A stretch of 64,000 nucleotides of DNA from Pantoea sp. At-9b (GTDB taxonomy: Bacteria > Pseudomonadota > Gammaproteobacteria > Enterobacterales > Enterobacteriaceae). Made by a program: the position numbers and the translations under genes. Positions 40,301 through 48,059 of the stretch are shown in pieces. Every line of letters begins with the position of its first letter. Positions within the stretch are counted from its first letter, which is position 1. The stretch covers positions 496,001-560,000 of the forward strand of contig NC_014837.1 in the NCBI RefSeq assembly GCF_000175935.2, in the 5' to 3' direction. The notes beneath the pieces were generated by a model, which ran no database searches, was not told the DNA's origin, and saw only the letters and a list, made by a program, of their open reading frames with translations.

Positions 40301-42926
40301 GGTAATCCGGCGTGATGGTGAAGCTGTCGATGACGTCGTTCGGGATACGCTCAAAGCTGCTGTCTTTAAAGGCTTCCGCTTTGATATTGAACGCGTTATC
40401 CAGTTTCGCCAGAGTCATCAGACGGATAAAGTTGTCCTCTTCGCGAGCTTTGTCGGCAAAGCGAATCGGTTGTTCCGTCATATCAATAAAGGTACGCACG
40501 GCGATGGTGCCGTAAGAGTGACCGGCACCCTCAGCGCGCTCTTTAAACAGACCGAGCAACGGCACTTCTGCTTCACCCTGGATTTTCAGGGCGCTTTGAT
40601 GCCAGTCCACCGCCATTTGGGCGATCGCCGGGAAGCCTGCGCCACCCACCGGGGTTTTGATATTCGGGAAATATTTTTTCAGCACCGGGTCGTTAGTATC
40701 GAGGAAGTTCGGCTCGAAGAACTCACCACAGCTGTAGCTTTCCACGGTACACAGGCCCACTTTGCCCATGGTTTTCATCAGTGCTTTTTCGGCGGCTTTG
40801 GCATAGCGTTTAAAGGCCTTGTTGCCTTCTTCGCCTTCACCAAATTTTTCCTCGGCGCGCATCTGCACGCCCAGCGGATAAACCGCAGAAGCACCAAAGC
40901 CCAGGGTCGCGGCAATGTGGTGCGAAGAGATGCTCTGACCGCTTTCAACCACCAGCGAGACATCCAGGCGCAGGCCTTCCTGCACCAGACGCTGGTTGAT
41001 GGCGGAGACCATCAGCAACATCGGGATCGCTGCATGGGTCGAGGAGATATGGCGGTCAGTCAGCACCGCGATACCGCCCTGCTGGCGGGCAAAGTCCACG
41101 ACTTTCTGTGCCAGATCGTCGATGGCTTTTTCCAGCGCGGCAGCATTGGCGGCGCGGCTGACGATATCTTTGCCGATCACCGGCTCATACAGCATCTCAA
41201 ATCGCTGATAAGGCGCGACTTTCTGCTCACGCAGCCGCAGCATATCAAGGTGCGTCAGGATCGGGGTAGGCACCACAATCTGTTGGCCTTTGCTGCGGCC
41301 CAGATGCGGTTTGGCACCCAGCGCGACACGCAGCGTCATACCATCCGCTTCACGGATAGAGTCGAGCGGCGGGTTCGTCACCTGCGCAAAGCGCTGGGAG
41401 AAGTAGTGCGCCATGCCGCCTTCATGATCGGATAAACCGTTGATGGCGTTGCCATAACCCATCGCGGAGATTTTCTCAGCGCCGGTTTGCAGCATCGGGT
41501 CCATCATGAATTTGAAGCTTTCCTGGTTGTAGTAGTAAGCCACAAAACGCTGATAGGTTTTGAGGTCGCCACCATAACGCAGTGGTGAACCCAGCTTCTC
41601 TGCCGGGATCTCTGGCAGCTCGTTCAAATCGACACGCGCCGCGCTCAGCAGGGCAGGGTAATCTTTCTCAGCCGCCAGTTTTTCCAACGCTTCTACGGTG
41701 GTGTAGGAGCGTTTTTCGCGGTGATCGTAATACAGCATACCGCCCGCTTCGATACGGCCACGACGCAGCACGCTCTCTGGTGGGAAGGCAATCTGGCCCG
41801 CTTCGGACATGGCACCGATATATTCGGCGGTCTCAACGGAACGCAGCGGACGCAGGCCGAGACGGTCCAGGCGTGCACCGATCACTTCGCCGTTACCGAA
41901 AATCAACGCGGCCGGGCCATCGTTCTTCTCTTCATACAGTGAGAAGTACTCCAGCATGGCGCGGACTTCGGTGGAGAGCGAGCTATCGTTCTCCCAGGCC
42001 GGTGGCATCATCGATACCACCGCGTTGATCAGGTCGAGGTTATCTTCCATCAGACGGCTGTGGATGCTCTGGTCGAGACGCGAGCTGTCTGACTGACCGT
42101 TAGGGCGCACGATCTTCTTGCCGCGCGCCAGCGCCAGTGCTGATTCAGCAATGCGGTTTTTACGGTCGGTGTTCAATTCACCGTTGTGCGCCATCAGACG
42201 GAACGGTTGTGCCATCGTGGTATGCGGGTCGGTGTTGGTGGAGAAGCGGGTATGGAAGAACAACCCACGCACCTGATGGTCCGGGTCGGTCAAATCTTTG
42301 AAGTAAGGGATCACTTCGTTGGAGTTCAGGCGTGCTTTAAACACCTGAGTGCGCGAAGAGAGCGACAGCGGATAGAGGCCGCCGAATTCGCTTTCAGTAA
42401 AGGCCTGCGCTTCAATGTCCAGCAGCGCACGATAGATGCGTTGCTCAAATTCGTTCTGGCTGGTGATCTCCTGCGGAGCCGCAAACACCCATTGCACAAT
42501 CGGCAACTGGAATTGCAGGGCCGCCGGGCGCGTTACACTGCCGTCCAGCGGCATGTCGCGTTTTACCAGCACCGGGAAGTTATAGGCTGCCAGGGTTTCT
42601 TCCACCAGGCGTTCGGCGTTCGCGCGCAGTTCGGCATCTTTCGGGACAAAGAAGTTGCCCACGCCGAAACGACCGGCTTCCAGCGGCTGACCCGTGACTT
42701 TACGGAAGAAGTGCAGAGAAAGGTCGACGTTGACACCTGCGCCATCGCCCACACCTTCTGCAGACATCCCGCCACGGTGCGGCACTGTGCACAGCGCACT
42801 GTGCGCCATTTGCAGGATCTCATGAGTCTGCTCGCCGTCCTTACGGGTAATGAAACCTACACCACAGCTGTCACTGCCCGCTGTTGGATCATACAAGCCA
42901 TAGGGATAAGGTTTTTGAGTGGACAT
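37395..42926 (-). CDS. gltB: Oversized glutamate synthase-like large subunit (1,843 aa)
   Basis: Domains in order: a short propeptide, then Cys21 (SDSCGVGF) as the presumed nucleophile of a class II glutaminase domain with HNGELNTDRKNR. A central domain follows, then an extra block of about 100 residues (about 897-1017). The FMN synthase domain (about 1020-1380) has GEGGQLPAPKV and SPPPHHDTYSIEDLAQL, and a GXGXG beta-helix domain lies at about 1400-1620. The C-terminal extension (about 1674-1843) is not seen in E. coli GltB, which is about 1,500 residues. The Fe-S cysteines are 1267, 1273 and 1277 (C-x5-C-x3-C, one residue shorter than the usual C-x5-C-x4-C). The usual DGG is SGA. The start follows aaggag. 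No gltD is adjacent; a diflavin reductase gene takes its place. It probably makes glutamate from glutamine and 2-oxoglutarate. Confidence 0.88.
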   Translation of the reverse strand: MSTQKPYPYGLYDPTAGSDSCGVGFITRKDGEQTHEILQMAHSALCTVPHRGGMSAEGVGDGAGVNVDLSLHFFRKVTGQPLEAGRFGVGNFFVPKDAELRANAERLVEETLAAYNFPVLVKRDMPLDGSVTRPAALQFQLPIVQWVFAAPQEITSQNEFEQRIYRALLDIEAQAFTESEFGGLYPLSLSSRTQVFKARLNSNEVIPYFKDLTDPDHQVRGLFFHTRFSTNTDPHTTMAQPFRLMAHNGELNTDRKNRIAESALALARGKKIVRPNGQSDSSRLDQSIHSRLMEDNLDLINAVVSMMPPAWENDSSLSTEVRAMLEYFSLYEEKNDGPAALIFGNGEVIGARLDRLGLRPLRSVETAEYIGAMSEAGQIAFPPESVLRRGRIEAGGMLYYDHREKRSYTTVEALEKLAAEKDYPALLSAARVDLNELPEIPAEKLGSPLRYGGDLKTYQRFVAYYYNQESFKFMMDPMLQTGAEKISAMGYGNAINGLSDHEGGMAHYFSQRFAQVTNPPLDSIREADGMTLRVALGAKPHLGRSKGQQIVVPTPILTHLDMLRLREQKVAPYQRFEMLYEPVIGKDIVSRAANAAALEKAIDDLAQKVVDFARQQGGIAVLTDRHISSTHAAIPMLLMVSAINQRLVQEGLRLDVSLVVESGQSISSHHIAATLGFGASAVYPLGVQMRAEEKFGEGEEGNKAFKRYAKAAEKALMKTMGKVGLCTVESYSCGEFFEPNFLDTNDPVLKKYFPNIKTPVGGAGFPAIAQMAVDWHQSALKIQGEAEVPLLGLFKERAEGAGHSYGTIAVRTFIDMTEQPIRFADKAREEDNFIRLMTLAKLDNAFNIKAEAFKDSSFERIPNDVIDSFTITPDYRQFSSLMYAERKRRPAALRDILALPCDLTHVDSEAEFGRKLGRYSLVNNGFATRGLQCEAVNGSLNQFTLRLIDAIAGLKPESERLAALARALKTRFADEIEKSDVANGALHITAYGKAADYLSRLFTALPSLPLAEIQPAHEITRTFASGAMSHGALVAPAHEAVAHGTNMVGGMSNCGEGGEHYSRHGTIRASRIKQLASGRFGVWAAYLADPMLEELEIKIGQGAKPGEGGQLPAPKVTVEIAAARGGTPGVELVSPPPHHDTYSIEDLAQLIHDCKAARVRVIVKLVSSEGIGTIAVGVAKAGADVINVAGNTGGTGAASVTSLKYTGRVAEIGIAEVHQALCANGLRDKVQLRCSGAQQTGSDVIKSALLGGDSFEFGTTALMMLKCVMAKNCNVKCPAGLTTNAEAFDGDPRQLAQYFINVAQEVREFLARLGLRSLREARGRSDLLHLMDHPLEVGKLDLRAMLTVVPEQKIAKPVYLEKDFELDNGWVEELKDQLVAKGSREIALGAGITLNNRNKSVGGQLAIDIERMLNHELSAEQKAAIPAVLKDDRGRHYLAPATVQIHTSGSAGQSFGAFCNDGMQMQHYGTCNDGVGKGQCGGELVVMSPGGGAQDSDGNVLIGNFALFGATGGRLFVQGQAGDRFAVRNSGATAVVEGVGDFCCEYMTNGAILNLGTFGKGFGNGMSGGFAYQYDPYGSLAAHAAGDSVLFGSIADEDEMAKVHKQAVLTMLNWHLEATQSPRAAWLLANWETECHHFVYVMPRSLLLYQDGGEILKAKSRKDLLEELSTSLAAHQVAKFKSAWRAGKTIADGAVPAYGATDTLEMFVLLNNYTVLSFAQQLALSKLPKGTSVEDPAVEKAVRNLLMTEDFALISKLQRHARSAIENYNDDELASLIASKRMSDYKAALTQRNIRSMDSLATYGWIIYQDACNREVLGHLPDFEELFARAALPEIAAAVGKLS

Positions 42927-43671
42927 TGAGGTCTCCTTAAACTGCTTTTGACATTACCTGCATTATTTCAAGCACAGAGCACTGCTGAGTCAGCTCACAG
43001 GCGCTGTATCAATTTCTGCTCCGCTCGGCAATGAGCGGGCGTCGCAACACCGAGCAATTCCTCTCAAGACATAGTATGGACGTCCTTGATGAGCTGCTCT
43101 TTAATCCGGGTCTCTTAACTGGAGATAACTTGCATCTAGAGGGAGTCTTCTTGCTGCATAGATATGCCGAGACACTGGCCCGACAGGAAAGCATCCAGCG
43201 GAATTCCAACTTATCGGGAAAGCGTACTCAGGTCAAATAGCCAGCTTTATTGAGGGTAATATGCTTTTTTGTTGGTTAAGCTTATGATTTTAATCAATAA
43301 AGTTCGGTAAAAGTTGGCAGTGTGTGCCCTGGCAATCCCGCAGGAAGTGTGAGCCGTCTCACTGTGGTGCAGCCATCAAATCGCTGCACCATGCTGGGGC
43401 TGAGGATGTTTTCAGCATAAAATGCTGTTCGGGCCACTTCGTGCACAGGATGTATCTGTTTTTCTTATGGCGTCATATTTGAATCAGAACAGGGGGCGTC
43501 ATTAGTAAAATTAATCATCAGAGGCGTGCTTAAAACAGCGCTTAAGTTGAATGGATATGCAAAAAGGAACAGCAACCATCGGACGATATGGCTGCCAGGG
43601 TATTGATTCGCACGAGGTGCTGAGAAATGGGCCGCAAAAGCGCGGCCCTCCAGATTATTCAGTTGGCGGAA
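42927..43671. other. Long upstream region of the gltB-like operon
   Basis: This 745-base stretch has no recognisable gene. Overlapping open frames of 60-70 codons exist on both strands (43009-43209 minus, 43031-43240 plus) without family resemblance. The part from 43240 to 43320 is AT-rich and is a likely gltB promoter zone. Inverted repeats include GGTGCAGC/GCTGCACC (43366-43373 with 43383-43390) and GGGCCGC/GCGGCCC near 43629-43648. E. coli carries yhcC between gltB and arcB; it is absent here. Confidence 0.5.
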
Positions 43672-43800
43672 TTAGTCAAGCGCTTTACGCATAATGACGG
43701 GAACGTCGGCGAAATTGTGTTGCAATGCACCATAACGGGGCAGAACGGCCACGTCAGGATCAGGCCAACGGGCGCGAATCGCGGATAATTGCGCTATCAT
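43672..43800 (-). other. Unexplained 42-codon ORF just upstream of arcB, opposite strand
   Basis: From ATG at 43800 the frame encodes a short peptide containing ARWPDPDVAVLPRYGAL and ADVPVIMRKALD, which read like the C-terminal end of a folded domain. A GC-rich hairpin follows about 25 bases after its stop. No ribosome site is obvious. It could be the remnant of a gene truncated by rearrangement, or chance. Confidence 0.3.
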
Positions 43801-43828
43801 GAGCCAGATTTCGTTCAGGGAGCGGGTA

Positions 43829-46162
43829 ATGAAACAGATTCGTCTTTTAGCGCAGTACTATGTTGATTTGATGGTCAAACTGGGGCTGGTACGCTTTTCG
43901 CTATTGCTGGCGTCGGCGCTGGTGGTGTTGGCGATGGTGGTACAGATGGCCGTCACCATGGTGCTGCGTGGTCACGTTGAGAGCATTGACGTCGTGCGTT
44001 CGGTGTTCTTTGGTCTGCTGATTACCCCTTGGGCGGTTTATTTCCTCTCGGTGGTGGTGGACCAACTGGAAGAGTCGCGTCAGCGCCTGTCCCGGCTGGT
44101 GGATAAGCTGGAAGAGATGCGCACGCGCGATCTTGAACTGAATCAGCAGATGAAAGAAACCATTACGCAGCTCAACCAGGAAATTGCTGACCGTATTAAA
44201 GCCGAACAGGCACGTGAACAGGTGATGGATAAGTTGCGTGAGGAGATGACGCGACGCGAGCAGGCGCAAATCGAGCTGGAGCAGCAATCCTCCTTCCTGC
44301 GTTCCTTCCTTGATGCGTCGCCAGATCTGGTGTTCTACCGCAATATTGATAAGCAGTTCTCCGGCTGTAATCGGGCGATGGAGCTGCTGACCGGGCTGAG
44401 CGAGAAGCAGCTCATCGGTCTGACGCCTCGCGATATCTACGACGAAGATGCCGCCACCAAGGTACTGGAAACCGATGAGAAGGTATTTCGCCACAATGTG
44501 TCGCTGACTTATGAGCAGTGGCTGCAATATCCCGATGGACGCAAAGCCTGCTTCGAAATCCGTAAAGTGCCTTATTATGACCGCGTCGGGAAACGCAGTG
44601 GCCTGATGGGCTTTGGACGCGATATTACCGAGCGTAAGCGCTATCAGGACGCGCTGGAAAACGCCAGTCGTGAGAAGACCACCTTTATTTCCACCATCAG
44701 CCATGAGCTGCGTACACCGCTCAACGGCATTGTCGGTCTGAGCCGCATTCTGCTGGATACCGACCTCAATCAGGAACAGCTGAAGTACCTGAAAACCATC
44801 CATGTTTCTGCCATTACCCTCGGCAATATCTTTAATGATGTGATTGAGGTGGACAAGATTGAGCGCCGCAAGGTGCAACTTGATAACCAACCGCTCGACT
44901 TTACCGGCTTCCTCGCCGATCTGGAAAACCTCTCCGGCCTGTTGGCCCAGCCCAAAGGGTTGAAGTTTGTCATGTCGCCTGAACTCCCGTTGCCACACAA
45001 AATCTCGGCGGATGGCACCCGGCTGCGTCAGATCCTGTGGAATCTGATTGGTAATGCGGTGAAGTTCACGCAACAGGGCGAGATCGTGGTGCGTGTTGCC
45101 TATCATCAGGATGAAACCCTGCATTTTGAGGTGGAAGATTCCGGCATGGGCATCCCGCAAGAGGAGCAGGATAAAATCTTCGCCATGTATTATCAGGTGA
45201 AAGATCAGCATGGCGGTAAACCTGCAACCGGAACCGGTATCGGGCTGGCGGTGTCACGTCGGCTGGCACAGGCGATGGGCGGCGATATCACCGTGCGTAG
45301 CGTTCAGGGGCAGGGTTCCTGCTTCACCGTCGAGATCAAGGCTCCACGGGTCGCTGAAGAGGTTGAGGACGATAATCTCGACGAGGGGATGCCGTTACCT
45401 GCGTTGCATGTTCTGTTGGTGGAAGACATCGAGCTGAACGTCATTGTGGCGCGTTCGGTGCTGGAGAAACTCGGTTGCAGTGTGGAAGTGGCCATGACGG
45501 GCACTGCCGCGCTGGAGATGTTCGATCCGCAGGAATTTGATCTGGTGCTGCTGGATATTCAGTTACCGGATATGACCGGCCTTGATGTGTCACGTGCCAT
45601 TCATCAGCGGCACGCCGGTGAGATCCTGCCGCCGTTAGTGGCGCTGACCGCCAACGTCCTCAAAGATAAAAAAGAGTACCTGGATGCGGGTATGGATGAT
45701 GTGCTGAGCAAACCGCTGGCCGTACCGGCGCTGACGGCGATGATCAAAAAATTCTGGGACTACCAGGCTGAAAACGACACCCCGCCAGCGGAGCCAGCCG
45801 ATGAGAAAAACCGGATGCTGCTGGATGTGGCAATGCTGGAGCAATATATCGAGCTGGTCGGCCCCGGGCTGATTACGCAAAGCCTGACAATGTTCGAAAA
45901 GATGATGCCTGGCTATCTCGACGTACTGGATTCCAACATGATGGCGCGCGACCAGAAAGGCATTGCTGAAGAGGGACACAAAATCAAAGGTGCTGCCGGT
46001 TCGGTCGGCTTGCTACATCTGCAAAAACTGGCAAAACAGATCCAGTCACCGGAACTGCCTGCGTGGTGGGATAACGTACAAGAGTGGATCGACGAATTAA
46101 AGCAAGAGTGGCAGCATGATGTGAATGTATTACGTGAGTGGGTTGCCGCGCGGGAAAAGTAA
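43829..46162 (+). CDS. arcB: ArcB, anaerobic redox sensor tripartite histidine kinase
   Basis: The 777-residue sensor has two membrane helices (about 22-45 and 58-77), a coiled coil and a PAS domain (LRSFLDASPDLVFYRN near 155). The kinase domain has phospho-acceptor His in STISHELRTPLNG near 290 and ATP-lid glycines. A receiver domain has DLVLLDIQLPDMTG near 575, and a C-terminal Hpt domain has EEGHKIKGAAGSVG near 715. ArcB responds to quinone redox state and phosphorylates ArcA. The ATG at 43829 is chosen because MKQIRLLAQYYVDLM matches the E. coli start. Confidence 0.97.
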   Translation: MKQIRLLAQYYVDLMVKLGLVRFSLLLASALVVLAMVVQMAVTMVLRGHVESIDVVRSVFFGLLITPWAVYFLSVVVDQLEESRQRLSRLVDKLEEMRTRDLELNQQMKETITQLNQEIADRIKAEQAREQVMDKLREEMTRREQAQIELEQQSSFLRSFLDASPDLVFYRNIDKQFSGCNRAMELLTGLSEKQLIGLTPRDIYDEDAATKVLETDEKVFRHNVSLTYEQWLQYPDGRKACFEIRKVPYYDRVGKRSGLMGFGRDITERKRYQDALENASREKTTFISTISHELRTPLNGIVGLSRILLDTDLNQEQLKYLKTIHVSAITLGNIFNDVIEVDKIERRKVQLDNQPLDFTGFLADLENLSGLLAQPKGLKFVMSPELPLPHKISADGTRLRQILWNLIGNAVKFTQQGEIVVRVAYHQDETLHFEVEDSGMGIPQEEQDKIFAMYYQVKDQHGGKPATGTGIGLAVSRRLAQAMGGDITVRSVQGQGSCFTVEIKAPRVAEEVEDDNLDEGMPLPALHVLLVEDIELNVIVARSVLEKLGCSVEVAMTGTAALEMFDPQEFDLVLLDIQLPDMTGLDVSRAIHQRHAGEILPPLVALTANVLKDKKEYLDAGMDDVLSKPLAVPALTAMIKKFWDYQAENDTPPAEPADEKNRMLLDVAMLEQYIELVGPGLITQSLTMFEKMMPGYLDVLDSNMMARDQKGIAEEGHKIKGAAGSVGLLHLQKLAKQIQSPELPAWWDNVQEWIDELKQEWQHDVNVLREWVAAREK

Positions 46163-46172
46163 CAAGGACCAG

Positions 46173-46277
46173 AAAAAAATGACCCCAGTCGAAACCGGGG
46201 TGCGCGAATACTGCGCCAACACCAGGGAAAATGCCACTGCTGCTATTATTTGAGGTCTATCCTGAGCAGCAGTGTGG
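46173..46277 (-). ncRNA. arcZ: ArcZ small regulatory RNA
   Basis: On the minus strand the 3' half, from about 46228 to 46173, is nearly identical to E. coli ArcZ. It includes the seed-bearing segment TCCCTGGTGTTGGCGCAG and the terminator stem ACCCC/GGGGT ending in a run of seven U. The 5' half differs from E. coli but forms a perfect 10-bp stem, CACTGCTGCT with AGCAGCAGTG (46265-46274 with 46235-46244). The gene converges on arcB with about 10 bases between, as in E. coli. ArcZ is an Hfq-dependent activator of rpoS and repressor of arcB. The 5' end is estimated from the stem. Confidence 0.88.
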
Positions 46278-46806
46278 TATTGGTTAACGCTTCAAAACCA
46301 CCTTAGCAAATTCATCACCACTTGTGACAAGATTCATTAAATTGTGTGATGTTGAGCAGCGTTTAAATACAGAAAACATTAATTTGCTGACACAGTCAAG
46401 CAAGGAATCAATTTCTTTGACTCATTGCATTAATTTTGACCGGTTGTTCTGGTTTTTGTCGGGTTTTAACCCGCTGAAGCGACGCAAAAACCCGGCAAGT
46501 GCGGCGAAAGTTGCCTGGCGATGAAAAATTCGCTTTTTTTCATGGTAACTGCATGAAATATGGTATGAAACACGGTGAATGGCGCGGGTTATCCAAAACG
46601 TTTTGGAAACCATTGGTAGAAAGTTCCAGTTTAAGGTTTTAACGATGGATGTAAACCAAATAGCAGCCAAATTGCTTAACCAGAATCCACGGATACAACA
46701 AAGTCTTTGTTGAGAATTTACACATTTTTTTCGGAATGCTCTCAATAATCAATGAGAGGGCTCAAACACTGAGAAATTTCAATGTTAAGTATCGTGAAAC
46801 ATTTTG

Positions 46807-46822
46807 CGTGATCTGGGTCACA
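46807..46822. promoter_or_regulatory. CRP/FNR-type palindrome upstream of mtgA
   Basis: CGTGA-N6-TCACA differs from the CRP consensus at one position. The full context TTTTGCGTGATCTGGGTCAC fits well. It lies about 240 bases before mtgA and could serve the short transcript around 46927. Confidence 0.55.
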
Positions 46823-46926
46823 TTCTGTTAAGTGTCAGTCAGTAGGTTTTCCGATGAGTATTTAAGCATGGAACCGATTCCTTCATAGCGGAAGTGCTTG
46901 ATGTATTTGGCTCTATTAAAGGAACG

Positions 46927-46992
46927 ATGGTTGCGCAGGCAATGAATTTGTTCGATAAATCAACTGGTCACGGGGTAATTCCGGGTGTTTGA
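46927..46992 (+). pseudogene. Possible cold-shock-protein remnant (21 codons)
   Basis: A mini-ORF behind aaagga encodes MVAQAMNLFDKSTGHGVIPG. The part FDKSTGHGVIP resembles the start of CspH-type cold-shock proteins (FDRKSGKGFIIP), but the frame stops right after it and no further cold-shock motif is found. It is either a decayed csp gene or a chance match. Confidence 0.35.
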
Positions 46993-47058
46993 CCATCATT
47001 GAATGCTATGGTGACCTGGGTGATTGATTAATACAGGGAACAGGTAAGAGATAATTTG

Positions 47059-47781
47059 ATGGCTAAGAATAAAGGGAAACTTTGGCAACGTGTAAAAGTG
47101 TGGATCGCAAAATTTCTTATCGCCTGGCTGGGTATTTGGCTGGCGGGGATTTTGCTATTTTCCTTCCTGCCGGTGCCTTTTTCCGCAGTAATGGTTGAAC
47201 GACAACTCAGTGCCTGGCTGCACGGGAATTTTGACTATGTGGCGCATTCGGATTGGGTCAGCATGGATGAGATCTCTCCGTGGATAGCGCTGGCGGTCAT
47301 TGCCTCTGAAGATCAAAAGTTTCCAGAACACTGGGGATTTGATGTCGCGGCGATCCAGTCGGTACTGGATAATGAGGGCGACGAGCGGATGCGTGGTGCC
47401 TCGACATTATCGCAGCAGACCGCGAAAAACCTGTTTCTGTGGGATGGGCGTAGTTGGGTGCGTAAAGGGCTGGAAGCGGGATTGACGGTGGGTATCGAAA
47501 CCGTATGGACCAAGCGGCGTATTCTGACGGTCTATCTGAATATTGCCGAACTTGGCAACGGTGTGTTTGGTGTCGAAGAGGCCTCTCAGCGCTATTTTCA
47601 CAAACCCGCCAGCCGCCTGACCATGGCGGAAGCCGCATTGCTGGCGGCGGTGTTGCCAAACCCCATACGTTTTCGCGCTGACGCCCCGTCAGGCTATATT
47701 CGTCAGCGCCAGCAATGGATTATGCGCCAGATGCGGCAGCTGGGTGGAGAAGGCTTCCTCAATCGCTATAAATTGCACTGA
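47059..47781 (+). CDS. mtgA: MtgA, monofunctional peptidoglycan glycosyltransferase
   Basis: The 240-residue GT51 enzyme has one N-terminal membrane anchor (about 18-40). The conserved motifs are [14 protein letters not shown] (catalytic Glu near residue 83), [13 protein letters not shown] and [13 protein letters not shown]. It polymerises lipid II without transpeptidation. The ATG at 47059 is preferred to the TTG just before it. It converges with npr. Confidence 0.95.
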   Translation: MAKNKGKLWQRVKVWIAKFLIAWLGIWLAGILLFSFLPVPFSAVMVERQLSAWLHGNFDYVAHSDWVSMDEISPWIALAVIASEDQKFPEHWGFDVAAIQSVLDNEGDERMRGASTLSQQTAKNLFLWDGRSWVRKGLEAGLTVGIETVWTKRRILTVYLNIAELGNGVFGVEEASQRYFHKPASRLTMAEAALLAAVLPNPIRFRADAPSGYIRQRQQWIMRQMRQLGGEGFLNRYKLH

Positions 47782-47786
47782 GGTGG

Positions 47787-48059
47787 TTAGTCCTCATCAA
47801 ATCCGGCTTCAAATAGCTCAATCACTGCGGCCAGCGCCTGAGTTTCTTCCGGCCCGCTGGCCTCGATTTCGATATGACCGCCTTTGGCGGAATCCAGCAT
47901 CAGCAGCGCAATAACGCTGCTGGCTTCCGCTTCTGTTCCTGCTTCATTGCGCAGCAACACTTCTGCGTCAAAACTCTGCACCAGTTCAAACAGCTTCATC
48001 GCCGGGCGCGCGTGCATGCCCAGCTTGTTACGAATCTCAACGGTTTGCTTCACGGTCAT
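47787..48059 (-). CDS. ptsO: NPr, phosphocarrier of the nitrogen PTS
   Basis: The 90-residue HPr paralogue has the phosphorylated histidine in GMHARPAM (near residue 16). It passes phosphate from PtsP to PtsN. Its start overlaps the end of rapZ by 4 bases. It is the last gene of the rpoN-associated cluster. Confidence 0.96.
   Translation of the reverse strand: MTVKQTVEIRNKLGMHARPAMKLFELVQSFDAEVLLRNEAGTEAEASSVIALLMLDSAKGGHIEIEASGPEETQALAAVIELFEAGFDED

Larger units (their letters stand above)
46278..47058. other. Intergenic region between arcZ and mtgA
   Basis: This 781-base stretch is AT-rich. It holds the arcZ promoter at its left end, a CRP-like palindrome at 46807 and a cold-shock-like mini-ORF at 46927. 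In E. coli elbB lies between arcB/arcZ and mtgA; it is absent. A 107-codon minus-strand frame (46422-46745) has no recognisable features. Confidence 0.5.

Noticed and set aside
40470..41435. 321-codon open frame on the plus strand
   Set aside because: It is antisense to the GltB-like gene, His- and Arg-rich, with no family features.
43901..45211. 436-codon open frame on the minus strand
   Set aside because: It lies wholly inside arcB, which matches its family end to end. It is a codon-bias shadow with no start signal or known motif.
46422..46745. 107-codon minus-strand frame between arcZ and mtgA
   Set aside because: No recognisable motif, low-complexity basic and aromatic residues and no ribosome site; kept as noncoding.
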